Under the pieces are notes generated by a model. The model saw only the letters and a program-made list of their open reading frames with translations. It ran no database searches and was not told where the DNA came from. From Lucinisca nassula (Eukaryota > Mollusca > Bivalvia > Lucinida > Lucinidae): a stretch of 64,000 nt of DNA. Where the stretch lies: NCBI GenBank assembly GCA_963580285.1, contig OY757011.1:97013650-97077649 (forward strand), given 5' to 3'. Position numbers and translations under genes: made by a program. Positions within the stretch are counted from its first letter, which is position 1, and every line of letters begins with the position of its first letter. Below are positions 9,584 through 20,386 of the stretch, piece by piece.

Positions 9584-11593
9584 TGTAATGTTCGAGACTG
9601 TCGCTTTTCGAATTCTCTTTGTTTGCGCACTTACACATTTGAAATTCCACTAGTAAGGAAAGGGTTAGGTGGTTTCGATAAATGCTACATATTCTGGGTA
9701 GGGGAATAACTACCATTAGCAGGACCACATGATGTCTTACTAAGTATTTTTTCCCCGATTATGGCTGTCGCCGAAATTTAATTAAACATTGTAATGTACG
9801 AGACGACGTTTTTCTTCTTGTTATTTCAAAACAACGTTTAGGTTTTTATACACGGAAACATGACCAAATGGAGATTCTATATTATATTAAGCATATAACG
9901 TTTTTTAATGTTACCTGTACAATAGGAAATGAAAAATACTTGCCATACAAAAATGTATATGGATTTGTTGCAAAAATGCATGTAATGTTCGCGATCATTA
10001 TACCAGGCTTAATACGTATGTATGGACAGAAAATGCTTGATTGAGTTAAACTCCCGCAATGTGTGACTAACAACAATACATTATCTAGAACGAAAATAAT
10101 ATTTTGATGTTGAAATTGCCTCATTTACAGTGTTTTGTAATGTTCGAGACTTGTAATGTTCAATACCCAAAATTGGTAGTCTTACAGCTTGATCACATTG
10201 CTCTCACGTGGCACAGCTTTCCGTTACCAGATTACGTAGTAGAAAGTATCTGCAGACGACATGGTTGCCTTTTCCGGTGTTTGATGGTTAAGGGAGTCGG
10301 CAGACAATACCACAGTTAAGGGAAAACAGAAGTCAGATTTTGTTTTTAAATACCTACATAGAAACTTTTTATCTTTTTCCAATATTATTTGTCACAATTA
10401 ATATTGTCCAATTAAGAATATGCCACCAAACATCATTATTAATGAACAACATTTGCACGCTTGCAAGATCATTATTCTATTGCAATAAGCAGTGGATGTA
10501 TGCGATGAAATGTCCGCTACATTTGGTATCGAACATGACAGGTTTGCTATGTTGACCGTCCGGAGATAATGACTGCAAATAAATGAACAATTTTGAATTG
10601 TGCAACCTTAGTTGTGTAAAATGAACATGTTTAGTGATATACATGTTTGCTACATTTCTACCAAATAGCTGCAAACGGTAACAATGTTGATTCCAAATGT
10701 ATTTCTTATTTTCGATTTTATATTTGAGTCCCATAGCTTATAACCTTTTCCCAAATTTTATTTGCCAGAATGAATATTTTCAATATAAAATGTGCACTGT
10801 TAGGAAGGCACTTCATTTCTCAAATTTGTATTTCCACATGCATATTTTGAGTGTTAAAAACATTGTAAGTGCGGTTTATATTACTAACATTATTGTATCG
10901 AACATTACAAATTGTATCAAACACCCCCACCTAAAATAAATGTGTATATTTTAGGATATGCTGGTTTACTCTTGATTATGTTCCTAGATACAACAAACAC
11001 AATATTAGATTCATTTTTAATTTTACAGGTAGAAATGGTAAAGTGGCATCGCATGTCCCTTTACCGTGTATGGTTATGTCCGAGACCATCATAGCTGCCA
11101 TTTACAGACATGCATTTGTTTACATTTTTGAGAACTTATTTACAAACTTCACAAAACGTGTTACTTTCTTCCAACTGGTAGACAAAATTGGTTACACTTT
11201 GAAGACTTTTGTATAGACAAATATTACTCTGGAATGCACTGTAATGTTCGATACTGTATTCTCGCGGTTGCATTATTAAGTTTAGATACTTGATTATTGA
11301 GAACATAAGGCCATGCGGTTGTTGTGCGTTAATATGTGATAAACATGTCTTTTAATGTTTCGGCTGCCTTAGGAAAGCAGTTTATCTGTCAGGAGAGCAT
11401 TTTTTATGCATAAAAGTATATACCGAGGCTTTTTTGCGCAATAGCGACACCATGTTTTAAAAGCATATGACTGAACATGCATTAGTTAGATCCAAAATAT
11501 GAATGAAAATGACACTAACAGCTATATTGTCAGTTTATCGCGTTAGTAAACTACTTGACTTATAGAAACAAAATCACTGTAATGTCCGCGACT
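9584..11593. repeat. Dispersed 17-bp motif cluster (TGTAATGTTCGAGAC)
   Basis: A motif close to TGTAATGTTCGAGACTG recurs at about 9584, 9790 (one change), 9981, 10136, 10151 (partial), 11239 and 11577 on the plus strand, and at about 10527 and 10893 on the minus strand. Spacing is irregular, 150-350 bp. The intervening sequence is AT-rich with no convincing coding. It may be transposase-binding motifs of an unrecognised DNA transposon or a host regulatory cluster; I cannot tell. Confidence 0.45.
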
Positions 11594-12175
11594 TTTTACA
11601 TATAATTAAAAAAAACCTATTGCTTATGTTGATCGTTTATCTAAAGTAATATTACTTGTGTTCTTTATTTGCCACTCAATACCTGTTCAAATGCAATAGT
11701 CGTAAGTGATCTAGCTATAATGTGCTTCCCTTAAAACAAAACGAAAGTTGTATGTTTTCAGAAAACTATTTCTTTTTCTGTATTCTCTAACCAACCCCGA
11801 ATTTTATTCTAAACGTCTATTCATTTCTTTACCATATATATGACCATATGTTCAATTTTGTCCCCGCTTAATAACCCGGTCGTAAGTTTCTGTCATTGCG
11901 AGCTGCGGTCTCTTGATTTTTGTGATGACATAGACGGGGGCAACGAACAAGTAGATTGTAGCGTACATTTCTCACAATCAAAATTTATCAAAATACCGAC
12001 ATATTTCTAGCTGTTGGGGTGAAATAACTTTTGATTTCTTGATCAAGGAATTTTAACTGAGTATAGGTACATGTTAATACTTTATTTTGAACATATCGGT
12101 GACTGAATCTAAGTAACTTTATAATTTGTCTTTTTAAAAGGCTAAAATCCCAATTCATTTGAGAATGAGTGTATA
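11594..12175. other. AT-rich stretch, nothing recognised
   Basis: No gene, RNA or known repeat is visible. The sequence is part of the GPCR intron. Confidence 0.4.
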
Positions 12176-13190
12176 TATAATAACCGAATATTCCCCTCCC
12201 ATCCATCCCACCGAAACGAAATATAAGAACGGAGGAAGGTAGAGAATTACGGCATTATATTATATTTTGTTTGTTTGTTTGATTGATTTGGAGTATAGCT
12301 TCCCATTCAACACTATTTAGATCATTAATGAGCCAGTCAGTGTACCTATCCACACTTTTCCTGGGCAGGCACATGCGTAAGCTATTAACTCAACCCAAAA
12401 TAACATATTCCCACGTAATCTGTGGGTACTCCCCAGAACTACCATAATTAATCAGCGGGCTCATTGGCAGCGGGCTCCAATGAGCCCCACCCCCGAGTCT
12501 GAATTGAGGTTTATCGTCCCCCATGACTTATAAGGTCATATTGGAGGCGCTGCTTCCAAATTTTCTGGAACTTTTACCCGGCCTGACGATCAATGGAATC
12601 AAAGCGGCTTATATGCATTGAACGGCCCAAATTACTCAAAAATAGAAAATACTTGTCATTTTATACCATAGCATGTAGTCTATATAAAATAACTGAATAT
12701 TCCCGTCCAATCCATCCTTACCAAAACGAAATATAAGAACAGGGGGGAGGTAGAGAATTACGGCATTATATTATATTTTTTGTTTGTTTGTTTAATTGAT
12801 TGATTTGGAGTTGAACGTCCCATTCAACACTATTTAGATCATTTATGAGCCAGTGAGTTTACCTATCCACACTTTTCCTGGGCAGGCTTATACGTAAGCT
12901 ATTAACTCAACCCAAAATAACATATTCCCACGTAGTCTGTGGGTACTCTCCAGAACAACCATAATCAGCGGGCTCCGATGAGTCACCCCAACCCCCAGAG
13001 TTTGAATTGAGGTTTATCGTACTTCACGACTAATAAGGTCATATTGGAGGCGCTGCTTCCAAATTTTCTGGAACTTTTACCCAGCCTGCCGACCAATGGA
13101 ATCAAAGCGGCTTATATGCATTAAACGGTCCAAACCACTCAAAAATAGAAAATACATATGTACTTGTCATTTTTTTACCACAAAATTAAA
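12176..13190 (-). repeat. ~510-bp tandem duplication carrying a SINE-like tail
   Basis: Two copies with period about 510 bp (for example AAATATAAGAAC at 12219 and 12729; GGCTTATATGCATT near 12608 and 13117). Each holds a minus-strand SINE-like unit starting at TTTGTTTGTTTG...TCAACACTATTTAGATCAT, related to the family S tail, plus a diverged second module. The copies are highly similar, so the duplication is fairly recent. Confidence 0.8.
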
Positions 13191-13499
13191 CCGAGAAAAA
13201 TCATTAAAACGACCCTACTGAAAACATGCCTCTTAAACGCCGCATTAACGTCGACCCGACGTCGTAACTTTTCAGCAACGTCGCCTCAACGTCGATTCGT
13301 CATGGCCAGACTCGAAGCCAACAGGAGGATGACTTCAGGCTGTGTGGACGTAAGGAAGAGTCCTACTAAAGAATATTTTCTTTTCTCAATTGAAAGGCTT
13401 TTTCGATGAAAACACTGAGTAGCTTTAGTGTTTTACAATGATTAGAATTTAACAACTCTATAAATTTTGGCATATTTGGCCTTCTCCTGTAGTAGGTAT

Positions 13500-13562
13500 T
13501 AATTGTTTGTATTGGAGTTTTACGGCCCAGTCAACACTATTTAGGTCATTTTTGAGCCGGCA
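13500..13562 (-). mobile_element. Family S-like SINE tail fragment
   Basis: TTACGGCCCAGTCAACACTA followed by TTTAGGTCATTTTTGAGCC matches the 3' tail of family S read on the minus strand. It abuts the 3' end of the LINE, so it may be a later insertion or a shared tail. Confidence 0.45.
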
Positions 13563-14333
13563 GGTATTAATATATATTTTTCGTAGATCATCATAGAGAG
13601 AACAGACGAACAAGAAATGAAACTCGTCCTCTAATGCATTGCAAATTTGGCATTTTCTGTTCTCATAAGAAATTTTATCAGGATTAGCCCAACAACCTAC
13701 CTCTACTTCTAGTTAATGTGACGAAAGGTGTAATCTACTCAACTGTTTCCTATATTTTACAATGTCTAATATGTACAACTATGTCTGATACTGAAAATTA
13801 GCAAAACTTAAATAACACCTTGCTGTTGTTGAATTTTCTAATCTAGAATGCCAATCTTGTATAAATATGTCCCTCATCCTCTGTCTGAAAATGTTCGAAA
13901 AAGCTTCAATATTACCCACCCCCTGTAATTCCCATACTTCCCTAAATCCTAACTGGCTCAGTTAATCTCTCGTACACGATGCCCAGTTTATTTGTGAAGG
14001 TTGTGCTTCAGTATCTCTTAACATCATATTATAGGTTTGTTTGATATACTTTTTTTCCTCACTGCAAATTACTTTGAGTCAAAATTGGATGATAGATACA
14101 TATCTACGAAACTGATAATCAATTCTGCATATATAAAATCGTTTTGAGTTGATTGTTTAACTCCTAGTAATTATTTACTAAATTGTAAATGGACGGTTTC
14201 TATCGGAGGTGACTTATGAAAACCCCAGACTTCACTAGCAAAATTTAATATAGGAGATACTTATTTATCAAATAATTCTAGTATATGCGAAGGGTTTAAT
14301 TCCGTTAATTTATAAAGTACGTTAGGTCGCAGT
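13560..14333 (-). pseudogene. LINE ORF2 C-terminal region
   Basis: Frames pieced together read, in order, ELFDK-x-VSPILNFASEVWGFH (typical of the region after the RT thumb), ETVHLQFSK-x-LLGVKQSTQ, GFREVWELQGVGNIEAFSN, IFRQRMRDIFIQDWHSRLEN, and near 13600-13700 the terminal zinc-knuckle-like motif CQICNALEDEFHFLFVC (C-x2-C-x8-H-x4-C) followed by SLYDDLRK. This is the normal end of ORF2 in this LINE group. Several stops and frameshifts are present. Confidence 0.8.
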
Positions 14334-14439
14334 ACTAAAGCGTTAATCCAAAATCGTTAATCCATAGACAAAACGACAAATATCAATGTTCAGATCAACA
14401 GACATGGACTCCAGAAGAGTGTAATCAGGCGTCCGCGGA

Positions 14440-15000
14440 TATTAAGCATTACTTGGTAAGCAAAGTAGAAGTAAAACAAAGATCAGGAATCGATACAATT
14501 AACTTAATCCACCCATCAAAGACAAGAAACACAAACACCAAGCGACCAGACCATAATGGAAACGCAGACAAAGGAAGGCCATAAGGACAGTTACTTTCCC
14601 ACAAAATTGCCATATGGCCATCCAAAACAAAAAGACACCAGTGATACACACAGTAAGTAACAAACAACACCATAAATAAACCGCCACAGAAGAACCGCCT
14701 TGGAACGGTCAGTGGAAAGATTTCCACTGGGGGGCTTAAATCGATTTTACGTGGCCACAATCCTCGCCCTTACTTCCGTCGCGATTTAGACAAATAATTT
14801 GTTCAGTCCGCATGAAGGCCTCCTAACTCATCAGTGCAACATCTCCGTGAACACAAAAAAATCAAAGAACCACAGAGGTGGGACAACGGTGAGGACTCGA
14901 CAGCAAGAAACCACTGAAATGCTGGAGCAAAAGAAAACCAACAGTTAGACTCCGATGGACCCGACCAGAGACAGAGCATCAGGCACCAACCAACATTAAC
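14440..15000 (-). mobile_element. Family R tail attached to the RT fragment
   Basis: The minus-strand reading starts near CAACTGTTGGTTTTCTTTTG-like sequence, passes GTCGAGTCCTCACCGTTG, TGAGTTAGGAGGCC and GTAAAATCGATTTAAGCC, and ends TTTTACTTCTACTTTGC. The same order of blocks recurs in 22490-23030. The open frames across it are not conserved between copies. Confidence 0.65.
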
Positions 15001-15133
15001 TTGAATTAGATCTCTCTAATTCTCAATAAGCCTTTACGTTGGAACCGTCATAGAATCTGAGGCCTGAGCAAGCCCAACGAAGAAAAGGTGTAAATGCCGA
15101 GAAGGGTTTGTCCGATATTTTGGAAGTCTTACT

Positions 15134-15843
15134 ATGGCTTTCCACTGGCAAACATATCAGAAATAATTCTGGAACTGGCCACATTGTACGGATCAACAAG
15201 AGCATGGTGCCTCCAATAGAACTTCTTTAGTGTTGATACCAGTTTGGTTTTTTGTGATACCCCTCGCATAACAACCTGGTAGTGAGCACCTTCCCACGTT
15301 CCATAAAGTCCTGATACTTGGAACAGGCCTTAGCATAACGGATTAACTGTGAAACGTAAACTCCATATGCTGGTGCAGACGGGATATTACTGCTCAAGTT
15401 AAATTGAAGTCATCTCGTTTATCATACAGCCTAGTAGTAAGCTTCCCATTGTCAATATAGAGATAACAATCCAAGTATGAGGAGGAGGTTGCAGTCTCTG
15501 TTGCTTCCTTAATTTCAAGTCCACGTGGATAGATGAATTCCAAGTACTCTGCAAATTTAGCATTTTTCAGAGACAATAAATCATCTATATATCTGTAGGT
15601 GAAATTGAATTGTTGTGCAAGGCGTTTCTTGCCTGCTTGAGGAAACCTTGTACAAACTCCGTCTCATACGAGTACAAGAACAAGTCGGCAAGCAACGGTG
15701 CACAATATGTACCCATTGGTATGCCAACTGTTTGCTGAAATAATAGGCCACTGAACTCCACGACAAAATTGTCAATTAGATATTCCAGTATCCTTATGAC
15801 ATCTGCATCAGTGTACTTTTGTGGTGCATCAGAGTGATCTCGA
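15134..15843 (-). pseudogene. RT fragment, Penelope-like (GIPMGT ... YIDD type)
   Basis: On the minus strand I read LLFQQTVGIPMGTYCAPLLA then DLFLYSYETEFVQ, a frameshift near the catalytic YIDD-like site (RYIDDLLSLKNAKF), then LEFIYPRGLEIKEATETATS, YLDCYLYIDNGKLTTRLYDK, and, after another shift, SSNIPSAPAYGVYVSQLIRY. The end is KKFYWRHHALVDPYNVASSR through SDMFASGKP and a stop. This motif set belongs to an RT family widespread in mollusc, cnidarian and fish genomes; the GxPMGxxxAPLLADLF pattern points to Penelope-like elements, but that class call is moderate. Confidence 0.75.
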
Positions 15844-15848
15844 ACGAT

Positions 15849-17640
15849 ATTTGTTCAACGTAAAAATTGTTTTCAGTGCTTGCCCGGCTAAAGTTTTCTG
15901 CGGCTCACAGTTTTATCTCCCTGATGTAAATACTACCCCTAAATAACAAAATTATTCACTAGTTCTATTCTAACATTATTGTAAGTGAAATACAAATTGT
16001 CTGATAACCGACCCCCTTCCTGAAGACCATAATTTTAGTTTCATCAGTGTTAACTGTAATTTTCACCTTTGGAAATAATTTTCTAGAACTTATAAAGCAA
16101 TTTGTAAATCTTCAGCGGTTCTTCCAAAGAGTATAAGGTCATCGGCATATATAAGTATGCATAAATTAATGGTGCCAATATCAATGTCTGATATGCCCTT
16201 ATCTACCAACTCGGCTTCCAGATCGTTCACATACATTGCAAAAAGGAAGGGTGACAAACATTCACCTTGACGGACGCCAGTATTGCACGTGAAGGACTCG
16301 CTAAGGCAGTTTTCGTGTTTAACTCTTGATTTAACTAAACTATATATAGATTTTATAACATCAAGCATTTTTCCCCTAACCCCTAGTTTAATCAACTTGA
16401 ACCACAGTATGTCACGAACAACAAAATCAAATGCTTTTGTGAAATCCACAAATGCGCAATATCAACGTTCGTTATTATTAAGACAATGTCTTATGACACT
16501 GTTAAGAATAAGTATGTTATCTGTAGTTCCCATGTTCTTACAAAAGCCCGCTTGCGCTTCTACATATATGTTATATTCTTCTGCACAACTGTTTAATCGA
16601 TTGTTTAAAGTTCGTGTAAAAAGCTTTCCAACTACACTTGGAAAGTGATAATTTAATACCTCCGTGTGGTCTCCCTTTTTAAATACTGGTATTATATGGC
16701 CCTCTGCCCATTTTTCTGGAAAATAACTAATTTCAAATATATTATTAAATAATGTATGTGTATATTTTAACAAAGCATTTGTTACTTTTAAAAAAAAAAA
16801 ATAGTAAAAGGTCTGGGCCCGCACTTGCACCATTACGTATTTGGCTCACATCCTTTTTAATTTCTTGTATTGAAATTGGTACATTTGACTCCTTGAACAT
16901 AACCTGGAGTTCCCGCCGTATGTATCTTTCCTTAAAATATGTAATGTCATCGTCAGGTTGATAGAACCTGTCATTTGGGTCATTGGTGGCTTGAAAATAT
17001 TCTGAAAACCTTTTTACATCAATTGGACATTTGTTTTTAATATATGTAGCTTCTTTTAACAATCTCCAATATTCTTTCACATTATTTGATTTTGAAGAGA
17101 TCAATTTAAGTGTTTTTTCCTTAGCAAATTTGTAACACTTTGAACGTAAAACCTTCTGGTAATCTGACCTTGCTCTTACAAGATTTGTCTGACTGCTGTC
17201 AGTCTTGTCGCGTCTATAGATATTTAATTTTGAATAAAACAAGTTCCTAAACTTACTGCAATTTTCATCAAACCAGGGTTGCTTTATAGACTCATTACAT
17301 TGAATATTTTCTTCACCCAGAGGGGAATATGCCTTTTTACCAAATAATGGGTCGCACACTTTTTCCATTAAGCTTGAAAGTAGGCTGTCATCTATTTGCT
17401 GCGGTGTATTCATTTGTAGTAATAAAGCAATTCCGCCCGAGTTTCGTTTAGTATGAGGTTTTTCTCAGTTCTGTTTAACTGGAAAACCACAAAGTCTGGG
17501 ACAGATAGATCCGAAAAACTGTCAGCCCATGTTTTCGTCAAAAGCACAAAGTCACTTCGGCTAAATATTTCTCGTAACTCTTGTGAATGGAGTTTGTTTG
17601 TATATTTTGTCTCGAAACATTAAACATTCAAAAGCAGTCA
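15849..17640 (-). pseudogene. LINE ORF2: truncated endonuclease and reverse transcriptase
   Basis: The 5' end (17640-17410) keeps only the start of an apurinic-type endonuclease: ELREIFSRSDFVLLTKTWAD and, after a shift, KRNSGGIALLLQ. About 140 residues normally following are missing, and the frame runs straight into the pre-RT region MNTPQQIDDSLLSSLMEKV. The RT has RNGASAGPD, a frameshift at an A-run (16790-16801), FPEKWAEGHIIPVFKKGD, DFTKAFDFV, TGVRQGECLSPFLFAMYVND, the active site YADDLILFG (16130-16160), and the thumb ITVNTDETKIMVFRKG, ending KTLAGQALKTIFTLNKY. The element could not move by itself. Confidence 0.85.
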
Positions 17641-18990
17641 CTACTCAAGTTCATTGATGCACTACTCGTAGTATTTATAGTAGTAGAAGTTGTACTAGAT
17701 AGTGTGACCGTAGTATTCCTTGTGGCATTTTGTACATTTTGGTTTCCGGCATTATTTGCGGTGTATCTTGGGGTATTTACGGACCGCACACTCGAAGAAT
17801 TAACAATATTTGACGAAGTTGTTTGCGAAGTCGTTTGCGGTAAAAGACTGTTGCTGTTGCTGGGCTGCTGAAACGACAGCTTGAGCATAGGATCGAGTCG
17901 GGCTGTGCAGCGTAGCACCCCCTCCTGTACCATTTGATACCTGTTGCGATAACGAATGACCAGCCGGTTGACATTGACATTGGTATGACCCCGCTTGCGG
18001 GATCGAATAATTTCCACAAGCCAACTGATATCGATCCTGTTCGAGAACCTGGAACAAGTCAGGGAATTCATTTGCAACAACACGCCCATTAACTACCAGT
18101 TTCGCGGGATATTCAGTTGAGGCTCTGTTGTTACGATTTAGTCTTTCAGCCTTGTATTTCGGTATCAATCTTTTTCTGGCTTCTACTATTTCTTTAGGAT
18201 AGTCCCTAGTGACTGAAAAACGAGAGCCTTTCGGCATAAACGCTGCTTCAAGGATTCTTCCCATGTCTCTATAATCCTGAAAATGCTATGATAACGGATC
18301 GCCTTGGCGTACTAGTGTGTTGTCTGCTTTTCGCTTTATATATGGAACCAAGCCTGTGATAACGGTCAATGAACAGACCATCGGTATCTATCTCAAGTTC
18401 ATTCCACAAAAAATCATGAAGAACGTCAGACAGGCGCTCAGTTTGACACTCTGCTAACCCATGTACATGTATTATTTAGTTATTTCGCCTTGATCGAGCC
18501 TCAGTATCAATAGATTTGTAGGCCATCACTTTGAGAAACTGTTCATGGTTTACCTTCTTTGTTCTACTCTATCGACCTTGACCTTAACTGAGTCTATTTG
18601 TTGACTATATTTCATGATCTCTTGATTTGATTGTTCCAATCTGTTAAGCTTGTCAAACATTTGAGACAGGTTTTCATTAACATTTAATGAAGAAAAATTA
18701 ACTTGATCTGACTCCGTACCTGTTAGCGGACTCCCTGTATCGAATCGTCTCCTTTTATTTCGAACAGGAACCCACTGTATGTCCACTGGGTAGTCTTCAT
18801 TGTTAATATCCATAGAATACCCCACCCATTCGTCCAATGGCGCGAACCTGTTCTCAGTGGGCACAGAAACAAATTGAATTTTTTTAGCTATTTGTCCAGC
18901 CCCTGAAGATCCCTGCACATACCCAACATGACATGGGGGTATAAAGTTCTGCATCAGAACCAGATATATCCAATAGATCCAATAAAACAC
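17640..18990 (-). pseudogene. LINE ORF1 (L1-type coiled coil, RRM and C-terminal domain)
   Basis: The N-terminal part has a coiled-coil stretch (LSQMFDKLNRLEQSNQEIMK ... VKVKVDRVEQRR). After a stop come the RRM-like blocks HGLAECQTERLSDVLHDFLW, FIDRYHRLGS and RRSVIIAF, then the C-terminal domain RDYPKEIVEARKRLIPKYKA and YPAKLVVNGRVVANEFPDLF. The end is rich in Q, S and T (AAQQQQQSFTAN). This is the domain order of L1-type ORF1p, an RNA-binding chaperone of the retrotransposition particle. Frameshifts and stops make it non-functional. Confidence 0.8.
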
Positions 18991-19000
18991 ACTTATAAAC

Positions 19001-19440
19001 TATCTTTCTACAATCAACTAACAAAGAGAAAAAATAGACACTCGCTCGCTATCTTGCGCATGCGTATATACAAGATACAAGATGCCGCTTTTGCAGTGAA
19101 ATCGTTTTCTTCAAATGTGGAAAAGTTTCAGTCACGACGACGTTATTAATTACGTCATTGCAATGGCGTCTGGGAAGATACATGTATCAACAGATGTTCA
19201 GAAGTTATGACGTTTGAGTCGGATACAACGCTGAAACAAAATAAAACATGGATATGACCATTGAATAGGACGTCCGTTTAGCTTTATTTAATTTCTTATC
19301 ACTGAAACACTTTCAAATTGTTTATTCTATTTTTGTTCAAAACTGTAGAAAACGCTTTCAAAATGGCGCCTCTCCAGTTTTTCTTCCACCAAGCTTCTGT
19401 TTCACTACGCTAATTGAACCGTTAACATGAGCTCTAAACA
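19001..19440. other. Non-coding stretch, nothing recognised
   Basis: GPCR intron sequence lying between the LINE 5' side and the next palindromic repeat. I see no gene. Confidence 0.4.
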
Positions 19441-19770
19441 GTCAACTGAACGGGATTTTAGATCCAAAATTCAAGATCCAAACTGCCCTAAAAGTCTATG
19501 GAAGTGCATATAATATACAGATTATTCATTTCTCCTATTTGAAATATGTTATATATAAACCTCGTAAGGTAAAACAATCCGTTAAAGAAACTCGTGTGAA
19601 AAGCACTAGTATCGATAACGGATTGTTTTACCTCCCTCGGATTATAAATCCCATTATTCAAATAGGAGAATAATAATTCTTGAACACCAGACAAGGACAT
19701 CCATGATTTTACCCTGGGATAGAAATTTATGTTCTGACCCTGGTGTTCTGACCCAGGCAACTAACATAAG
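19441..19770. repeat. Family D-related palindromic element
   Basis: The right part (19680-19762) matches, on the minus strand, the 3' part of family D (AGGGTCAGAACATAAATTTC, then CCCAGGGTAAAATCATGG). The centre is a long hairpin with arms GGTAAAACAATCCGTT (19566) and AACGGATTGTTTTACC (19618), flanked by an outer pair TCTCCTATTTGAA / TTCAAATAGGAGA (19528 and 19660). Confidence 0.6.
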
Positions 19771-19987
19771 TGCGCTTCAATTCTGTTCAACTGCCGGAAT
19801 AACTTCCGTACTACTTTCATTTTGTACACAATATACATGTGCGAGCTGTCAAAACTAACCGGCAAAACAGCGGATGAGTATCATGAACATTGATAAATAA
19901 AACAAAATGAAAAGTATAGTGCACAAATAATGAAACGTTAAAAAAATAAAAAGGAAATGTTTGGGAGGTGTTGTACAAGAAAAAGAA

Positions 19988-20128
19988 TCCAATATGGGGT
20001 TCTGTTGTAGATGGGCGTTTCAAACCCTCGGGATGGTCGTGCTGAGCGGAACCTCGGCAAAGCCTCGGTTCCGCTCAGCACGGCCATCCCTCGGGTTGGA
20101 AACGCCCATCTACAACAGAATCCTATAT
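19988..20128. repeat. ~140-bp near-perfect hairpin beside the last GPCR exon
   Basis: Arms begin GGGGTTCTGTTGTAGATGGG and run through CGTTTCxAACCCxxGGGATGG and GTGCTGAGCGGAACC; the loop is around 20055 (TCGGCAAAGCCTC). The right arm ends GAATCCTATATC at about 20130, leaving only about 37 bp to the exon acceptor at 20167. Its layout resembles the hairpin head of family D (37722 and 41078), but the sequence differs. Confidence 0.8.
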
Positions 20129-20166
20129 CAGATTCTTATAATCTCTATGTATTGTATCTTCTTCAG

Positions 20167-20386
20167 AGTGGTACACATATGGAAGGAATCACTACGAGCC
20201 TCGAGGACTCTGGTCATTATATTCGTCGTTTTCGTTGTGTGTTGGACTCCGTATGCCGTTGTCGTAGCCGTGGACGCCGATGACAGATTCTCCATGGAGA
20301 CGCACTTGTTTGTTACTATGTTGGCACATATGCACTCCAGTATGAATATACTGATATATGCCCTGTCTAACAAGTATGATTTTTAA
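20167..20386 (+). CDS. GPCR exon, TM6 and TM7
   Basis: The acceptor is TATCTTCTTCAG at 20166. Joined to the exon at 4939-5386 the split codon AG/A restores arginine and the frame continues VVHIWKESLRASRTLVIIFV. TM6 carries FVVCWTPYAVVVAV (the CWxP switch) and TM7 ends MHSSMNILIYAL, with NILIY in place of NPxxY. Loop 3 is short, about 28 residues, as in melatonin-type receptors. The frame stops six residues after NILIYAL (SNKYDF, then TAA at 20384-20386), which is very short for a GPCR tail. A GTATGA donor at 20374 could instead splice to an unseen exon. The exon end lies in the first unit of a 63-bp tandem repeat. Confidence 0.85.

Larger units (their letters stand above)
14334..15848 (-). 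mobile_element. Penelope-like retroelement fragment inserted in the LINE
   Basis: This block interrupts the LINE ORF2. Read on the minus strand it contains the 3' half of an RT gene (15843-15134), a linker, and a roughly 560-bp non-coding tail (family R, 15000-14440). Family R occurs alone elsewhere with a fixed 3' end and variable 5' truncation, which suggests that it is this element's 3' UTR. The remaining 100 bp (14334-14440) are unassigned. Confidence 0.6.
13560..19000 (-). mobile_element. Degenerate LINE (L1-like ORF1 plus EN-RT ORF2), interrupted
   Basis: The order on the minus strand is ORF1 (18990 to 17640), an endonuclease remnant, reverse transcriptase (to about 15848), and the ORF2 C-terminal region (14333 to 13560). 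The RT thumb stops at the residues TIFTLNKY and the next residues expected in this family (LYKLTELNPSHILELFDK) resume at about 14333, so roughly 1.5 kb was inserted between them. All frames carry stops or shifts: a dead copy. It lies antisense in the GPCR intron. Confidence 0.85.

Noticed and set aside
13158..13409. 83-codon ORF with AACGTCG repeats
   Set aside because: Short, arginine-rich by low-complexity GACGTCG sequence; no support from neighbours.
14449..14760. 103-codon minus-strand ORF with hydrophobic stretches
   Set aside because: It lies in family R, whose other copies do not keep the frame.
16283..16648. Plus-strand 121-codon ORF
   Set aside because: It is the shadow of the LINE reverse transcriptase on the opposite strand.
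17587..17871. Plus-strand 94-codon hydrophobic ORF
   Set aside because: It is the antisense of the Q/S/T-rich LINE ORF1 end and endonuclease remnant.
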